Assembly: GCF_003315595.1 (NCBI RefSeq)
Contig: NZ_QNQU01000011.1
Span: 62,001-126,000, forward strand
Length of the DNA stretch: 64,000 nt
Direction: 5' to 3'
Source: Pedobacter miscanthi
GTDB taxonomy: Bacteria; Bacteroidota; Bacteroidia; Sphingobacteriales; Sphingobacteriaceae
A model generated the notes under the pieces. It did no database searches, had not been told where the DNA came from, and saw only the letters and a list, made by a program, of their open reading frames with translations. This document shows, piece after piece, positions 51,020-61,341 of the stretch. Position 1 is the stretch's first letter. Each line of letters opens with the position of its first letter. The translations under genes and the position numbers were made by a program.

Positions 51020-51862
51020 CTAACCTAAATTAATGCCATCTGGTGCGGCAACTTTTGTACCTGCACTACCCTGTTTCGAATCATTATTTCCGATAAAATC
51101 CCAGCTGTTTAATGCCTGTATGGCATGGTGCGCTGTTAAATCGAACTGCACCGGAACAATAGAAACGTAATTGTGTTCTAATGCCCAATTATCGGTATCT
51201 TCTCCTTTATCAAAATTTTCGAAAACTCCCGTGAGCCAATAATACGGACGTTTGTAAGGATCGGTTCTTTCTTCAAACTCTTCCATCCATTTGGCATTGG
51301 CCTGACGGCAGATTTTAACCCCTTTTATGTTATCTTTCGGAAAATTTACGTTTAATAAGGTACCTTCAGGCAAGCCATTGGTCAGCACCTGTTCGCAGAT
51401 ATTTTTAATGTATTTTTTAGTGTGACTGAAATCGGCATCGGCGGCAAAATCATCCAAAGAGAAACCGATTGAAGGGATTTTTTCAATTGCGCCCTCTACT
51501 GCGGCCGACATGGTGCCAGAATACAGCACATTAATGGAATTATTTAAACCGTGGTTGATACCCGACACGCATAAATCAGGCTTTTTACCTTTGAAAATTT
51601 TATTTACAGCTATTTTAACGCAATCAACAGGAGTTCCGCTGCATTTATACATTTCTACGCCTTCATAAAGCTCAACTTTATCAAAACGGATCGGTTTTCC
51701 AATGGTGATGGCATGCCCCATGCCGCTCTGCGGACTATCGGGTGCAACCACCACTACATTGCCCAGCTCCTGCATTACTTCCATTAAATTTTTGATACCT
51801 GTAGCTGTAATACCATCATCGTTTACAACTAAAATATTTGGTTTTGTGCCCTGCTTTGTCAT
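51020..51862 (-). CDS. surE: 5'/3'-nucleotidase SurE
   Basis: 280 residues, a little longer than typical (about 250) because of a C-terminal tail. SurE dephosphorylates nucleoside monophosphates using a divalent metal. Ligands: D15 and D16 (VVNDDGI), S46 (PDSPQSGMGH) and N103 (SGINHGLNNS). YSGTMSAAVEGAIEKIPSIGFSL is another family segment. A C-terminal tail of about 20 residues (GNNDSKQGSAGTKVAAPDGINLG) is not part of the fold. It is first gene of the likely surE - small membrane protein - lpxB operon. Confidence 0.95.
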   Translation of the reverse strand: MTKQGTKPNILVVNDDGITATGIKNLMEVMQELGNVVVVAPDSPQSGMGHAITIGKPIRFDKVELYEGVEMYKCSGTPVDCVKIAVNKIFKGKKPDLCVSGINHGLNNSINVLYSGTMSAAVEGAIEKIPSIGFSLDDFAADADFSHTKKYIKNICEQVLTNGLPEGTLLNVNFPKDNIKGVKICRQANAKWMEEFEERTDPYKRPYYWLTGVFENFDKGEDTDNWALEHNYVSIVPVQFDLTAHHAIQALNSWDFIGNNDSKQGSAGTKVAAPDGINLG

Positions 51863-52085
51863 ACCGGTAAAAATACAGAATTATAATTTCAGGGCACAAT
51901 AAACCGTCATTTATATGCTAAAATCATTTATTCCTACCCTTTTAGTTCTTAAATAAAAAATATTTTCATTCGGTGAGAGAAAGCATTTATATTTGGATAA
52001 ATAACTTATTAAAAATGAACACTGTATTTGGCGCTATCTTTAAATAACCGGATACTACTCATGATCATAAAACCAAAACCAAACA

Positions 52086-55019
52086 ATGAAATTCAAACTA
52101 TTTACTTTAGCTTGTTTTCTGATTACAGGTTCGATAGCCAAGGCGCAAACAACCTACCAATGGAAAACAGGAACATCAGGCGGTTATACCTATAAGTATG
52201 TAACCAACGACCCGACCAAAACCCGTTTTTATACTTTGAAGAATGGATTAACGGTAATTTTATCGCAAAATAACAAAGAGCCGAATATTACCTACAAAAT
52301 GGCGGTTAGGGCTGGTAGTAACACCGATCCACGCACCAATACAGGTTTGGCACACTATTTAGAACACCTTTTATTTAAGGGAACCGATAAATTCGGAACT
52401 TTAAATTACGCCAAAGAAAAGCCATATCTGGATAAGATCGAAGCGCTTTACGAAACCTATAACAAAACCACCGATCCGGTTAAACGTAAAGAGATTTATA
52501 AAGAAATTGATAAAACTTCGGGCGAAGCTTCTAATTATTCTATCGCGAACGAATACGATAAAATGATGAAATCGATCGGAAGCAATAGCACCAATGCGCA
52601 TACTTCGGTAGAAGAAACCGTTTATGAAGAAGATCTTCCATCAAATGCCATCGATAAATTTTTAGCGGTACAGGCTGAGCGTTTCCGTGCACCGGTTTTC
52701 CGTATTTTCCACACCGAATTAGAAGCGGTTTATGAAGAAAAAAACATCGGTATGGATAATGATGGGCGTAAAATGTACGAAAAAATGCTTTATGCATTGT
52801 TCCCAACACACAATTACGGACAACAAACCACCATTGGTACCATTGAGCATTTAAAAAACCCATCATTAGTCGAAATCAGAAAATATTACGATAAATATTA
52901 TGTGCCTAATAATATGGCCTTAATTATGAGTGGTGACATTAATTATGATGACCTGATTAAAAAAATTGATAAGGATTTTGCTTACATGAAATCGAAACCA
53001 TTATCATTATATAACCCGGCCCCGGAGAAACCTTTAACCCAGGTACAAAAAGTTGATATTTATGGTCCAAGTGCCGAAAACTTATACGTTGCTTACAGGG
53101 GGTTTGCCCAAAACACGCACGAAAGTTTGTTACTGGATTTAATTGGCAGCATTTTGGCTAACGGCAAAGCGGGTTTAATGGACATCAACATTAACAAACA
53201 GCAAAAAATGTTAAGGGCAGGTGCAGGATATAACTCAATGAAAGATTATGGTATTTTCATTTTATCCGGCTCGCCAAAAGCAGGTCAAAGTTTGGAAGAA
53301 GCCCAGAAATTGTTGTTGGATCAGGTAGAATTACTTAAAAAAGGCGAATTTGATGAGAGCCTGATCAAAGCAACCGTTGCTAATATTAAATTATCGGAAT
53401 TACAGAACTTTGATAACAACGATGTACGTGCAGATTTTACCATGAATGCCTTTATACAGAACCGTGGTACAGAGTGGGATAAAACCTTGGCCTCAACCGA
53501 TGCCATGGGCAAAGTAACCAAAAAGGAAATTGTAGATTTTGCCAATAAATTTTTCATCAACAATTATGTTTCTATCTTAAAACATAAAGGTGAAGATAAG
53601 AGCATCATCAAAGTGGAAAAACCGATTATTACAGCTGTAAAAACCAATGTAAACGAAGTTTCTCCTTTTACAAAAGAAGTTATAGCAGCACCGGTAAAAC
53701 CAATTGCACCTAAATTTTTAGATTATACAAAAGATCTTCAGTTTGGTAAAGCAGGCATTGCCGATGTAATTGCCGTTCAGAACACCGAAAATGGAATTTT
53801 CCGTTTAGGGTATCGTTTCGATATGGGCTCTTACAACTATAAATTATTGCCTTATGCTGCTCAGTACTTAGCATTTTTAAGCACCGATAAATATTCAGCA
53901 GAAGATATCAGCAAAGCATTTTATAACATCGCCTGCAGCTATAATGTAAATGTAGGCACCGATGTTACCACGGTTTCGATCAGCGGTTTACAGGAAAATT
54001 TCGACAAAGCGGTAGCATTGCTTGAAGATGTTCTGGCACATTGCAAACCAAACGAAAAAGCTTTGGAAGATTTAAAAGGTCGTTTGTTAAAATCGAGGGA
54101 TAATGCAAAACTGAACAAATCATCAATCCTTGGTGGTTTAATGAGTTATGCGCAATATGGAAAAGACAATCCTTTTAACTATGGATTAACGAACGATGAG
54201 ATTAAGAACATGAAATCGGCTGATCTGATCTACATCCTGCATAATCTTACCAATTACAAACACACCATCACTTATTGCGGTCCGAAAACATTGGCTGCAT
54301 TTTCTGCTGATATTGTAAAGGCACATCCATTGGCGAAAGAATTTACTGATGCAGCTCCTATCAAGAAATTTGTATACACCAAAACCGATTCGAACAAGGT
54401 TTACTTTGCCGATTACGATATGGTTCAGGCAGAAATCCGCTGGGTACGCAATGGTGGATTGTACGATCCGGCCAACTCAGCTAAAATTGCCTTATTCAAT
54501 AATTATTTTGGTGGTGGTATGGGTTCTGTTGTGTTCCAAACCATCCGCGAATCTAAAGCTTTAGCTTACTCTACTTTTGCAGTATATTCTTCTCCAAACA
54601 GCAAGGATAAAGAAAATGCCATTATTGCTTATGTAGGTACACAGGCTGATAAAATGAATGAAGCTGTTGCCGGTATGAACGAATTGCTGACTACGCTACC
54701 AGAATCAGACAAATCATTCGATTTATCAAAAACCAACTCATTAAACGGTATAGAAACAAGTCGCATTACAAAAGATGGCATCATATATACCTATTTAGCA
54801 GATAAAAAATTAGGTTTCGACCACGATTCGAGGGTTGATGAATATGCAAACCTAAAACCATTAACTTTTAATGATGTAAAATCGTTTCACCAAAATAACC
54901 TTTCAGGCAAGCCGTATAGTTATTGTATTGTTGCTTCAGAGAAAAAAATCAACATGGCCGATTTAGCAAAATTCGGTCCGGTAACTAAATTAAGTTTAGA
55001 ACAGATTTTTGGATACTAG
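52086..55019 (+). CDS. Secreted M16-family (insulinase-like) zinc metallopeptidase
   Basis: A 977-residue exported protein with a signal peptide (GSIAKAQ) and two M16 units, each a pair of domains. The N-terminal active unit has the inverted zinc motif HYLEH (H90, E93, H94) and the downstream glutamate in FHTELEAVYEEKN. The second half (about 545-977) lacks the motif and is the usual inactive clamp partner, with EEVLAHCKPNEKALEDLKGRL-like and FGGGMGSVVFQTIRESKALAYSTFA. M16 enzymes degrade peptides, here most likely in the periplasm. It is monocistronic, with a terminator after it. Confidence 0.93.
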   Translation: MKFKLFTLACFLITGSIAKAQTTYQWKTGTSGGYTYKYVTNDPTKTRFYTLKNGLTVILSQNNKEPNITYKMAVRAGSNTDPRTNTGLAHYLEHLLFKGTDKFGTLNYAKEKPYLDKIEALYETYNKTTDPVKRKEIYKEIDKTSGEASNYSIANEYDKMMKSIGSNSTNAHTSVEETVYEEDLPSNAIDKFLAVQAERFRAPVFRIFHTELEAVYEEKNIGMDNDGRKMYEKMLYALFPTHNYGQQTTIGTIEHLKNPSLVEIRKYYDKYYVPNNMALIMSGDINYDDLIKKIDKDFAYMKSKPLSLYNPAPEKPLTQVQKVDIYGPSAENLYVAYRGFAQNTHESLLLDLIGSILANGKAGLMDININKQQKMLRAGAGYNSMKDYGIFILSGSPKAGQSLEEAQKLLLDQVELLKKGEFDESLIKATVANIKLSELQNFDNNDVRADFTMNAFIQNRGTEWDKTLASTDAMGKVTKKEIVDFANKFFINNYVSILKHKGEDKSIIKVEKPIITAVKTNVNEVSPFTKEVIAAPVKPIAPKFLDYTKDLQFGKAGIADVIAVQNTENGIFRLGYRFDMGSYNYKLLPYAAQYLAFLSTDKYSAEDISKAFYNIACSYNVNVGTDVTTVSISGLQENFDKAVALLEDVLAHCKPNEKALEDLKGRLLKSRDNAKLNKSSILGGLMSYAQYGKDNPFNYGLTNDEIKNMKSADLIYILHNLTNYKHTITYCGPKTLAAFSADIVKAHPLAKEFTDAAPIKKFVYTKTDSNKVYFADYDMVQAEIRWVRNGGLYDPANSAKIALFNNYFGGGMGSVVFQTIRESKALAYSTFAVYSSPNSKDKENAIIAYVGTQADKMNEAVAGMNELLTTLPESDKSFDLSKTNSLNGIETSRITKDGIIYTYLADKKLGFDHDSRVDEYANLKPLTFNDVKSFHQNNLSGKPYSYCIVASEKKINMADLAKFGPVTKLSLEQIFGY

Positions 55020-55091
55020 GAAGAGGCTTAGGGTAGAAGGCTTAAGGTGTAAGGTAAAAGACCAAAGCTTAAAGACTAAAGCTTAAAAACC
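55020..55091. repeat. Purine-rich low-complexity tract after the M16 gene
   Basis: Repeated GGCTTA/AAGCTTAAAGAC-like units; its complement resembles the ACCTTCAACCTTTAACCTTC tract inserted in ribF (901-978). Confidence 0.5.
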
Positions 55092-55124
55092 AAAGCGGTT
55101 CTCTGAAAAGGGACCGCTTTTTTT
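55092..55124 (+). terminator. Terminator of the M16 peptidase gene
   Basis: AAAGCGGTTC and GGACCGCTTT pair around CTCTGAAAAG, followed by TTTTTTG; 73 bp past the stop. Confidence 0.82.
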
Positions 55125-55283
55125 GTTTGGTTCATTTGTATGGTTAATCGGTTAATTGTTTAAATCGGTTAACTGTCGCCAAACACAAATCGCCAAATGC
55201 TTTACCAATCCATTGGTTCATTTACCATTAGTTCAATAGTAGCATGCTGCAAAAACAAACTTTTTGTCTTCGTGCTTTGGTGG

Positions 55284-56333
55284 TCAAAAATAGCTAAGCT
55301 CTTCTAAAATCTCTTTCAATGAAAACTTAGCTCCGCAAACAAATTCATCGGCAGCACCGTAATAAATGGTTAATTCATCGCCGTTAAGCACATGCCCGTT
55401 AGTAAAAACCACTTCACCAAAGAAACCATGCAGTTCATAGTCTTCTTTAGGCATCATAATGGGATCTTTTGTACGTGCCAATACTTTAGATGGATCATTT
55501 AAATCCATTAAAAAAGCGCCCAAACAATACTGGTGTTTTTCGTTTGCACCATGGTAAATTTCGAGCCAGCCATCGGCTGTTTTAATCGGTGTGGCACCTG
55601 CGCCAACACGTGCGCTATCCCACATGGCCGGCCTGGTTTTAATAATGCAGCGGTGTTTTCCCCAATGTATACCATCAGGAGATTCGGCTAGCCAGATATA
55701 ATTGCCCCCTAAAGCCACACTGCTGGGGCGGTGCAAAGCATAAAATTTACCATTTATCCGCTCTTCAAATATGGCGCAGTCTTTATTATGCGGCGGAATA
55801 ATCATGCCATGATTTTCAAAATTTTTCCAATCTTTTGTAGTCCGCATGCCTACCCCTACCCCATGTTCAGAAACTGCCGTAAAGGTTAAATAATAAGTAC
55901 CCTCAATTAGCGAAACGCGACAGTCTTCAATACCAAAAACTTCATCTTCGCCAATGCCCTGTAACAAGGGATAACCCTGTGGTTGATAAAAATGCATGCC
56001 ATCTGTGCTGCAAACCAATCTTAAATGAGAAAGCGTGGTTAAATAATCAGCACCTTTATAATTAATCACTCTTGGGTCGGCATCATCCAGTTCAGGATGG
56101 TTTTCATCAATCTCCCTAATTTCTATCCCGGATTCTTTTAATATGGGAAATGAGATGATGCCTTTCTTTTGCTCAGGTCGTTCGGCCACGCGGATGAGAA
56201 GCCAGGTTTTCCCTTCGAAAGTAAAAACTCCCGGATTTAACAAACAAAGAATTTCTAATCCAACAATACTGGGCGAGAGATCTTTTGGGCAAAGAATTGG
56301 ATTTTCTGCAAATCTTTTAGCAATATCGGGCAT
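55284..56333 (-). CDS. GH130-family mannoside phosphorylase-like protein
   Basis: A 349-residue cytosolic five-blade beta-propeller protein. Recognisable segments: NPILCPKDL, ILCLLNPGVFTFEGKTWLLIRVAERPE, GIEDCRVSLIEGTYYLTFTAVSEHGVGV, DCAIFEERINGKFYALHRPSS, WDSARVGAGATPIKTADGWLEIYHGAN and LTIYYGAADEFVCGA. GH130 enzymes phosphorolyse beta-mannosides (such as mannosyl-GlcNAc from N-glycan cores) to mannose-1-phosphate; a few are hydrolases. Subfamily cannot be set by eye. With two GH92 enzymes in the window it could finish degradation of the N-glycan core, but it is 6.5 kb from the locus and has no operator site. Confidence 0.88.
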   Translation of the reverse strand: MPDIAKRFAENPILCPKDLSPSIVGLEILCLLNPGVFTFEGKTWLLIRVAERPEQKKGIISFPILKESGIEIREIDENHPELDDADPRVINYKGADYLTTLSHLRLVCSTDGMHFYQPQGYPLLQGIGEDEVFGIEDCRVSLIEGTYYLTFTAVSEHGVGVGMRTTKDWKNFENHGMIIPPHNKDCAIFEERINGKFYALHRPSSVALGGNYIWLAESPDGIHWGKHRCIIKTRPAMWDSARVGAGATPIKTADGWLEIYHGANEKHQYCLGAFLMDLNDPSKVLARTKDPIMMPKEDYELHGFFGEVVFTNGHVLNGDELTIYYGAADEFVCGAKFSLKEILEELSYF

Positions 56334-56341
56334 AAAAAAGG

Positions 56342-56386
56342 TTTTAAAAGCAAACAGGCGATCAAAACTGACCGCCTGTTTTTGCT
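56342..56386 (-). terminator. Terminator of the CsbD-like gene
   Basis: AAACAGGCG (52-60 of this block) and CGCCTGTTT pair around GATCAAAACTGAC-like loop; TTTTAAAACCTTTTTT follows on the minus strand. It lies just past the stop at 56399 and before GH130. Confidence 0.7.
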
Positions 56387-56398
56387 ATAGAATTGATA

Positions 56399-56584
56399 CT
56401 ATAATGAGTTGATCCATTTCACCAGTTCTTCTCTTCCTTTTCCGGTTTTTTGCTGAAGTTTGCCCAACAATTCATCATCATGCCCCTCTTCATGCTTTAA
56501 ATCATCATCAGTTAAATCAGCATAAGCTTGTTTAACCTTTCCTTTTATTTCATTCCACTTTCCTTTTAATTCTAACTTATCCAT
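56399..56584 (-). CDS. CsbD-family small stress protein
   Basis: A 61-residue, charged, largely helical protein: [61 protein letters not shown]. The 'KGKWNE.KGK.K..Y..LTDDDL......ELLGKLQ.K.GK..E.....' pattern defines CsbD (named for a sigma-B-dependent Bacillus gene) and YjbJ-like proteins, which accumulate in general or osmotic stress; molecular function is unknown. Monocistronic. Confidence 0.9.
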   Translation of the reverse strand: MDKLELKGKWNEIKGKVKQAYADLTDDDLKHEEGHDDELLGKLQQKTGKGREELVKWINSL

Positions 56585-56720
56585 GACGTTGGTATTTGAT
56601 ATAATTAATCTTTTATTTCTGATTATTTAACACGCTTAACTGGTTTTTTGTTTTCATTTTAACGCAATCAACCGAATATTGGTGATATTTTCCTTTACAT
56701 CGCGGGGTTTTGAATATATT

Positions 56721-56750
56721 TTTGATTAACTTAATAGTAACGTATCTACA
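56721..56750 (+). promoter_or_regulatory. Candidate promoter of SusC pair D
   Basis: TTTG (56721-56724), an 18-nt spacer, and TATCTACA (56743-56750), only partly matching TAnnTTTG. No TAAAACGTTTTA site is nearby. Confidence 0.35.
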
Positions 56751-56785
56751 AAAACTAAACATTATTAACTAAACTAAAAACTTTG

Positions 56786-59700
56786 ATGAAAAAACTACTA
56801 TTAAGTATGATTTTCTTTCTCGGTTTAATTTCGTTTGCTTTCGCGCAGGGCAAAGTAATTACCGGGAAAGTAACGTCGGCCTCAGGACCAATTCCGGGCG
56901 TCAGCGTTTTTGTAAAAGGCTCGCCGTCTACCGGCACACAGAGCGACGCTACAGGAGCGTTTAAATTAACCGTTGCTGATGACGCAAAAATAATTGTATT
57001 CAGCTTTATTGGTTATAAAAGCAAAGAATTACCCATTACAGGACAAACCATTAACGTTAGCCTGAATGAAGAAAACACCACCTTATCTGATGTAATTGTG
57101 GTGGGTTATGGTACGCAGAACAAACGCGATGTAACGGGATCTGTAGCATCAGTAAAATCTAAAGATCTTGAAAACCTACCGGTAACGAGTTTTGAACAGG
57201 CTTTGCAAGGTAAAGCAGCTGGTGTACAGATTGCAGCTCAAAACGGAAAATTAGGCCAGGGGATTACAGTAAGGGTACGGGGAGCAGCATCGGTTACGGC
57301 TGGTAGTGAACCTCTTTATATAGTAGATGGAATTCCTATTACTTCTGGCGACTTTTCAAGTACTACAGCGCCAACAAGTGCCTTAGCAGATTTGAATACA
57401 AATGATATTGAATCTATCGAAGTTTTAAAAGATGCATCAGCATCGGCAATTTATGGTGCAAGGGCTTCAAATGGTGTTGTGTTAATTACAACCAAACAAG
57501 GTAAAGCAGGAAAAACGCTTATTCAATTTAATGCTTTAGGCGGAGTAAGTACGCCTTCCAATCACCGTGAATTTTTAAATGCAGAACAATATGTTAAAAT
57601 ATTAAGGAGAGCAGGACAGGGAGCGGCTAATCAAGATTTCCTTAATGGCGATTATGCTACTTTACAGGAAGCACTTGATGATTATAGTGCCAGTGTTGAG
57701 GCACGCTTGAACCGATACTCGGCTGGCAATAATGATTATCAAACTTATAAAGTAAATTCTAACTGGGAGGCCGCTTCATTTCAGGATAATCCTGTTACAC
57801 AACAGTACGATCTTAACCTGACCGGTGGAAATGAAAAGACCAAATTTTACATGGGTGGCCAGGCATTAGATCAGCAGGGAATTATAATCGGGAACAGCTA
57901 TAAACGATATAGTGGCAGGCTAAACCTGACCAATAAAGTGACTGATTTTTTAGAAGTCGGTATTAACCTTAATTTTTCAAACAGCATTAACAACAGATTA
58001 TCAAACGATAATGCTTTTTCCAGCCCATTACAATCTGTAGCCTTATCACCAATTACACCTTTTATTGATCCAAGATCAGGTTTGGTGAGTGGAACTTTAC
58101 CTGGTGCAGCTTCCAATTACCCTGTTTATTATAACCCGTTTATAAGTACCGATAATGCATTCTACAAGGCAATAGTGTACAGAACAATTGGTAAGGCTTT
58201 TGCTAATATTAACCTTGCTAAAGGGTTAAAATTTAGCACAGACTTTTCAATTGATAATTTAAATCAAAATGAGGAAAGTTACTACGGCTCATTAACTTTC
58301 AGAAATACAGGTACATCAAATGGAGACGGACAGAATATCTCTACTTTCGTAATCAACACCAATACCAATAATTTTTTCAGTTACAACACAACCGCTGGAA
58401 AAAGTACCTTCGATTTTGTTTTAGGTACAAGTTATCAAAAATCGACGACGAGATATAGTACTTTAGAAGGTCAGGATTTTCCAAGTGATTCCTATATCAA
58501 ATTAGGATCTGCGGCAACAAAAGTTATTGCTACGAGTAACGAAGGCGCATTTAGCTTTTTATCTTACTTTTTTAGGACCAATTACAAATATAACGACCGT
58601 TATTTAGTAGGCTTTAGTGTAAGGGCTGATGGTTCATCACGTTTTGGAGCGAACAATAGATATGGATATTTTCCGGCAGGGTCATTGGCCTGGATTGCAT
58701 CTGAAGAAGATTTCTTAAAACAAAGTGAAACCATCAGTTTATTAAAGCTAAGGGCAAGTTATGGTTTAACAGGTAATGCCGAAATCGGAAACTATTCTGC
58801 ACGCGGTTTATATAGCGGAACAGGCGCTTATGGTGGTCTGCCAGGCCAAACACCTTCGAGGATTGCGAACCCAGATTTAACCTGGGAAAAAACCAAACAA
58901 CTGGATATTGGTTTCGACTTCGGTATTTTCAAAAACAGGATTACAGGAGTTTTTGATTTCTATCAAAAAAACACCAGTGATCTGTTATTAGATGTTCCGA
59001 TTCCCCAAACTACGGGCTTTTCTACCAAAACCCAAAATTTAGGTTCATTAAAAAATACGGGGTTCGAGTTAGGCATTAATACCGAAAATTTCGTAGGCGA
59101 ATTTAAATGGTCAACAGCTATAACAGGGGCGATCAACAATAATAAAATCACTAATTTAGGGGGACAGGTTTTAAACAGTAACGAAATAAACGCTGCGATT
59201 TCAGGTCAACCAATAGGCGTATTTTATCTTCCTGAGTATGCTGGGGTAAATCCGGCCAATGGAGATGCTTTATATTACCTAAACACAGCTGATGGTTCAG
59301 GCAATATCGACAGATCGACCACAACGGATATCAATAAGGCACAAAGAATATTTGCCGGTAACCCTAACCCTAAATATACTTTCGGGATAAACAATACATT
59401 TTCATTCAAAAATTTCGATTTGGGAATATTTTTTCAGGGCGTAAAGGGTAATAAGATTTTCAATTCGGGTGGCCAGTATATGAGTGCCAATGCCTCAAAT
59501 GGCTACGATAATCAAACAGCAGATCAGATGGACTATTGGGATAAACCAGGTGATATTACCAACGTACCCGAACCGCGACTGTTTGCTGGAAACGGTATCG
59601 GTAACTCTACCAGATACCTGTCTGATGGTTCATACCTTCGTTTGAAAACATTAACCCTTGGTTATACCTTTCCAGCTTCGATATTAACGAAAATTAAACT

Positions 59701-59875
59701 GAGCAAATTAAGATTATATGCTACCGCTCAGAATTTAGCCACTATAACCGGTTATAACGGCTGGGATCCTGAGGTTAATGCTGATTATCAATCAACCAAC
59801 ATCAATCAGGGCGTCGACTTTTATTCTGCACCTCAGCCACGTGTAATTTCATTTGGTATAAACATTGGCCTATAA
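56786..59875 (+). CDS. SusC/RagA-family TonB-dependent transporter (pair D)
   Basis: 1029 residues from ATG 56786; the frame opens with TTG at 56783. Signal peptide ending SFAFAQ, then the carboxypeptidase-like domain (ITGKVTSASGPIPGVSVFVKG), a plug with VVGYGTQNKRDVTGSVASVKS, EQALQGKAAGVQIAAQNGKLGQGITVRVRG and LKDASASAIYGARASNGVVLITTKQGK, and a barrel ending GINIGL. Its partner SusD starts 16 bp downstream. This pair is on the opposite strand from the large locus, has no enzymes next to it and no LacI-type operator, so it is a separate system. Confidence 0.95.
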   Translation: MKKLLLSMIFFLGLISFAFAQGKVITGKVTSASGPIPGVSVFVKGSPSTGTQSDATGAFKLTVADDAKIIVFSFIGYKSKELPITGQTINVSLNEENTTLSDVIVVGYGTQNKRDVTGSVASVKSKDLENLPVTSFEQALQGKAAGVQIAAQNGKLGQGITVRVRGAASVTAGSEPLYIVDGIPITSGDFSSTTAPTSALADLNTNDIESIEVLKDASASAIYGARASNGVVLITTKQGKAGKTLIQFNALGGVSTPSNHREFLNAEQYVKILRRAGQGAANQDFLNGDYATLQEALDDYSASVEARLNRYSAGNNDYQTYKVNSNWEAASFQDNPVTQQYDLNLTGGNEKTKFYMGGQALDQQGIIIGNSYKRYSGRLNLTNKVTDFLEVGINLNFSNSINNRLSNDNAFSSPLQSVALSPITPFIDPRSGLVSGTLPGAASNYPVYYNPFISTDNAFYKAIVYRTIGKAFANINLAKGLKFSTDFSIDNLNQNEESYYGSLTFRNTGTSNGDGQNISTFVINTNTNNFFSYNTTAGKSTFDFVLGTSYQKSTTRYSTLEGQDFPSDSYIKLGSAATKVIATSNEGAFSFLSYFFRTNYKYNDRYLVGFSVRADGSSRFGANNRYGYFPAGSLAWIASEEDFLKQSETISLLKLRASYGLTGNAEIGNYSARGLYSGTGAYGGLPGQTPSRIANPDLTWEKTKQLDIGFDFGIFKNRITGVFDFYQKNTSDLLLDVPIPQTTGFSTKTQNLGSLKNTGFELGINTENFVGEFKWSTAITGAINNNKITNLGGQVLNSNEINAAISGQPIGVFYLPEYAGVNPANGDALYYLNTADGSGNIDRSTTTDINKAQRIFAGNPNPKYTFGINNTFSFKNFDLGIFFQGVKGNKIFNSGGQYMSANASNGYDNQTADQMDYWDKPGDITNVPEPRLFAGNGIGNSTRYLSDGSYLRLKTLTLGYTFPASILTKIKLSKLRLYATAQNLATITGYNGWDPEVNADYQSTNINQGVDFYSAPQPRVISFGINIGL

Positions 59876-59891
59876 TTAAACAAGAATCAAA

Positions 59892-61271
59892 ATGAAAAAG
59901 ACATATATAAATAATATCATATTTGCCTTCATATTACTGATGATCTTATCATCTTGTAAGAAAGCACTGGATATAAATCCTGTTGATACCATAGAACAAA
60001 AAAATGCATTGCTTACCTCAAAAGATGTAGAGGGAGCATTAGTGGGGGCATATTCAGATCTTGGCAGCCGTAATTTTTTTGGTGGGCGTCCATTTCTGAT
60101 GGCTGATTTTTTAGCTAATACGGATGCGGTAGAATGGTTTGGCACATATGAGGAATTAACGCAAACCATTAATAAATCGCTATTGAAAACAAATGTTTTT
60201 GTTGATAATGTTTGGGCAGCAGGTTATACCGCAATTAATGACGCCAATAACGTAATTGCTGCACTTGATAAATTAGAACCAACTAAAAAAAATAGAGTTG
60301 AGGGAGAAGCTAAATTTATTAGGGGTGCTGCGTATTTCGAATTGGTTAGATTATTCGGGAAAGCCTATAATGATGGTTCGCCAACTACAAATCTGGGAGT
60401 ACCAATTGTATTAACACCAACCAATCTCATCAGCGAGGCGAACTATGTAAGTAGGGCTACCGTTACCGCTGTCTACAACCAGGCTATAACCGATTTAACA
60501 GACGCCGAAGCTAAACTTCCCGCAACTAATGGTTTTTTTGCAACCAAATCGGCTGCGGCTGCTATGCTGGCCAGATTATATTTACAAATGGGTAATTACG
60601 CTGCTGCAGCTAATGCTGCAAACCGTGTAATTACATCAGGAAATTATCATTTAACCAGCAATTACCTTGATGCTTTTCCAAAAATGCCGGAAAGTGGTAA
60701 ACCAGCAAAACCCGGAGACAATACCACGGAAGATGTTTTTGCCATGCAGGTAACAACGCTTACCGGATTTAATGGATTTAACGAGTTTTATGGTTCATCA
60801 ACTTTTGGTGGACGTGGGGATGCCGTAATTTCGCAAGATTGGATTGATGCAACTTATGCTGCAGATGATGACAGAATTAATGCTTTTTACGATGATGATG
60901 ATATTTTCACTGCTAAATTCGGTAATCAGTACGGTAATGTTCCGGTTATCAGATTGGCAGAAATGTATTTAATCCGGGCAGAAAGTAATGTACGTTTAAC
61001 ACCTGCTGCCCCTATTGGTGGTGTAACTCCTTTACAAGATTTGGCAACTGTGAGAAGCAGGGCCGGTTTAACCACAACAACGGCTACACTGACAGATATC
61101 CTTAATGAAAGAAAACTTGAGTTTGCTTTTGAAGGATTTTCGCTGCACGATGCGAAAAGGACCCAAACCAATATTGGTAGTTTGCCATGGAACTCAACTA
61201 AATTAATTTTTCCAATACCACAAAGAGAAATTGACGCCAATACAAAGTTGATTCAAAATCCGGGCTACTAA
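59892..61271 (+). CDS. SusD/RagB-family glycan-binding lipoprotein (pair D)
   Basis: A 459-residue lipoprotein with lipobox LLMILSSC (Cys22). N-terminal SusD-like region KALDINPVDTIEQKNALLTSKDVEGALVGAYSDLG; TPR region GEAKFIRGAAYFELVRLFGKAY; C-terminal VIRLAEMYLIRAESNVRLT, LATVRSRAGLTTTTATL and ILNERKLEFAFEGFSLHDAKRT, ending TKLIQNPGY. Shorter than the SusD proteins of the large locus and of a different subtype. Confidence 0.95.
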   Translation: MKKTYINNIIFAFILLMILSSCKKALDINPVDTIEQKNALLTSKDVEGALVGAYSDLGSRNFFGGRPFLMADFLANTDAVEWFGTYEELTQTINKSLLKTNVFVDNVWAAGYTAINDANNVIAALDKLEPTKKNRVEGEAKFIRGAAYFELVRLFGKAYNDGSPTTNLGVPIVLTPTNLISEANYVSRATVTAVYNQAITDLTDAEAKLPATNGFFATKSAAAAMLARLYLQMGNYAAAANAANRVITSGNYHLTSNYLDAFPKMPESGKPAKPGDNTTEDVFAMQVTTLTGFNGFNEFYGSSTFGGRGDAVISQDWIDATYAADDDRINAFYDDDDIFTAKFGNQYGNVPVIRLAEMYLIRAESNVRLTPAAPIGGVTPLQDLATVRSRAGLTTTTATLTDILNERKLEFAFEGFSLHDAKRTQTNIGSLPWNSTKLIFPIPQREIDANTKLIQNPGY

Positions 61272-61290
61272 CATATTGTCCGATAAACAA

Positions 61291-61324
61291 GAAGGCCTCC
61301 CGATCATATCAGGAGGCCTTCTTT
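61291..61324. terminator. Bidirectional terminator between susD (pair D) and acs
   Basis: GAAGGCCTCC and GGAGGCCTTC around a CGATCATATCA loop, followed by TTT on both strands. It serves both converging genes. Confidence 0.9.
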
Positions 61325-61341
61325 GCTTATAAAATAATATA

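Noticed and set aside
55140..55260. Possible small gene or regulatory RNA between the M16 and GH130 genes
   Set aside because: Only repeated GGTTAATCGGTTAA-like text related to the 12-kb gap is present; no hairpin with a T-run beyond the M16 terminator.
55284..56333. GH130 as a member of the large mannan regulon
   Set aside because: No TAAAACGTTTTA-type site was found near it and it is separated by unrelated genes. The link to the locus is kept only as a pathway inference.
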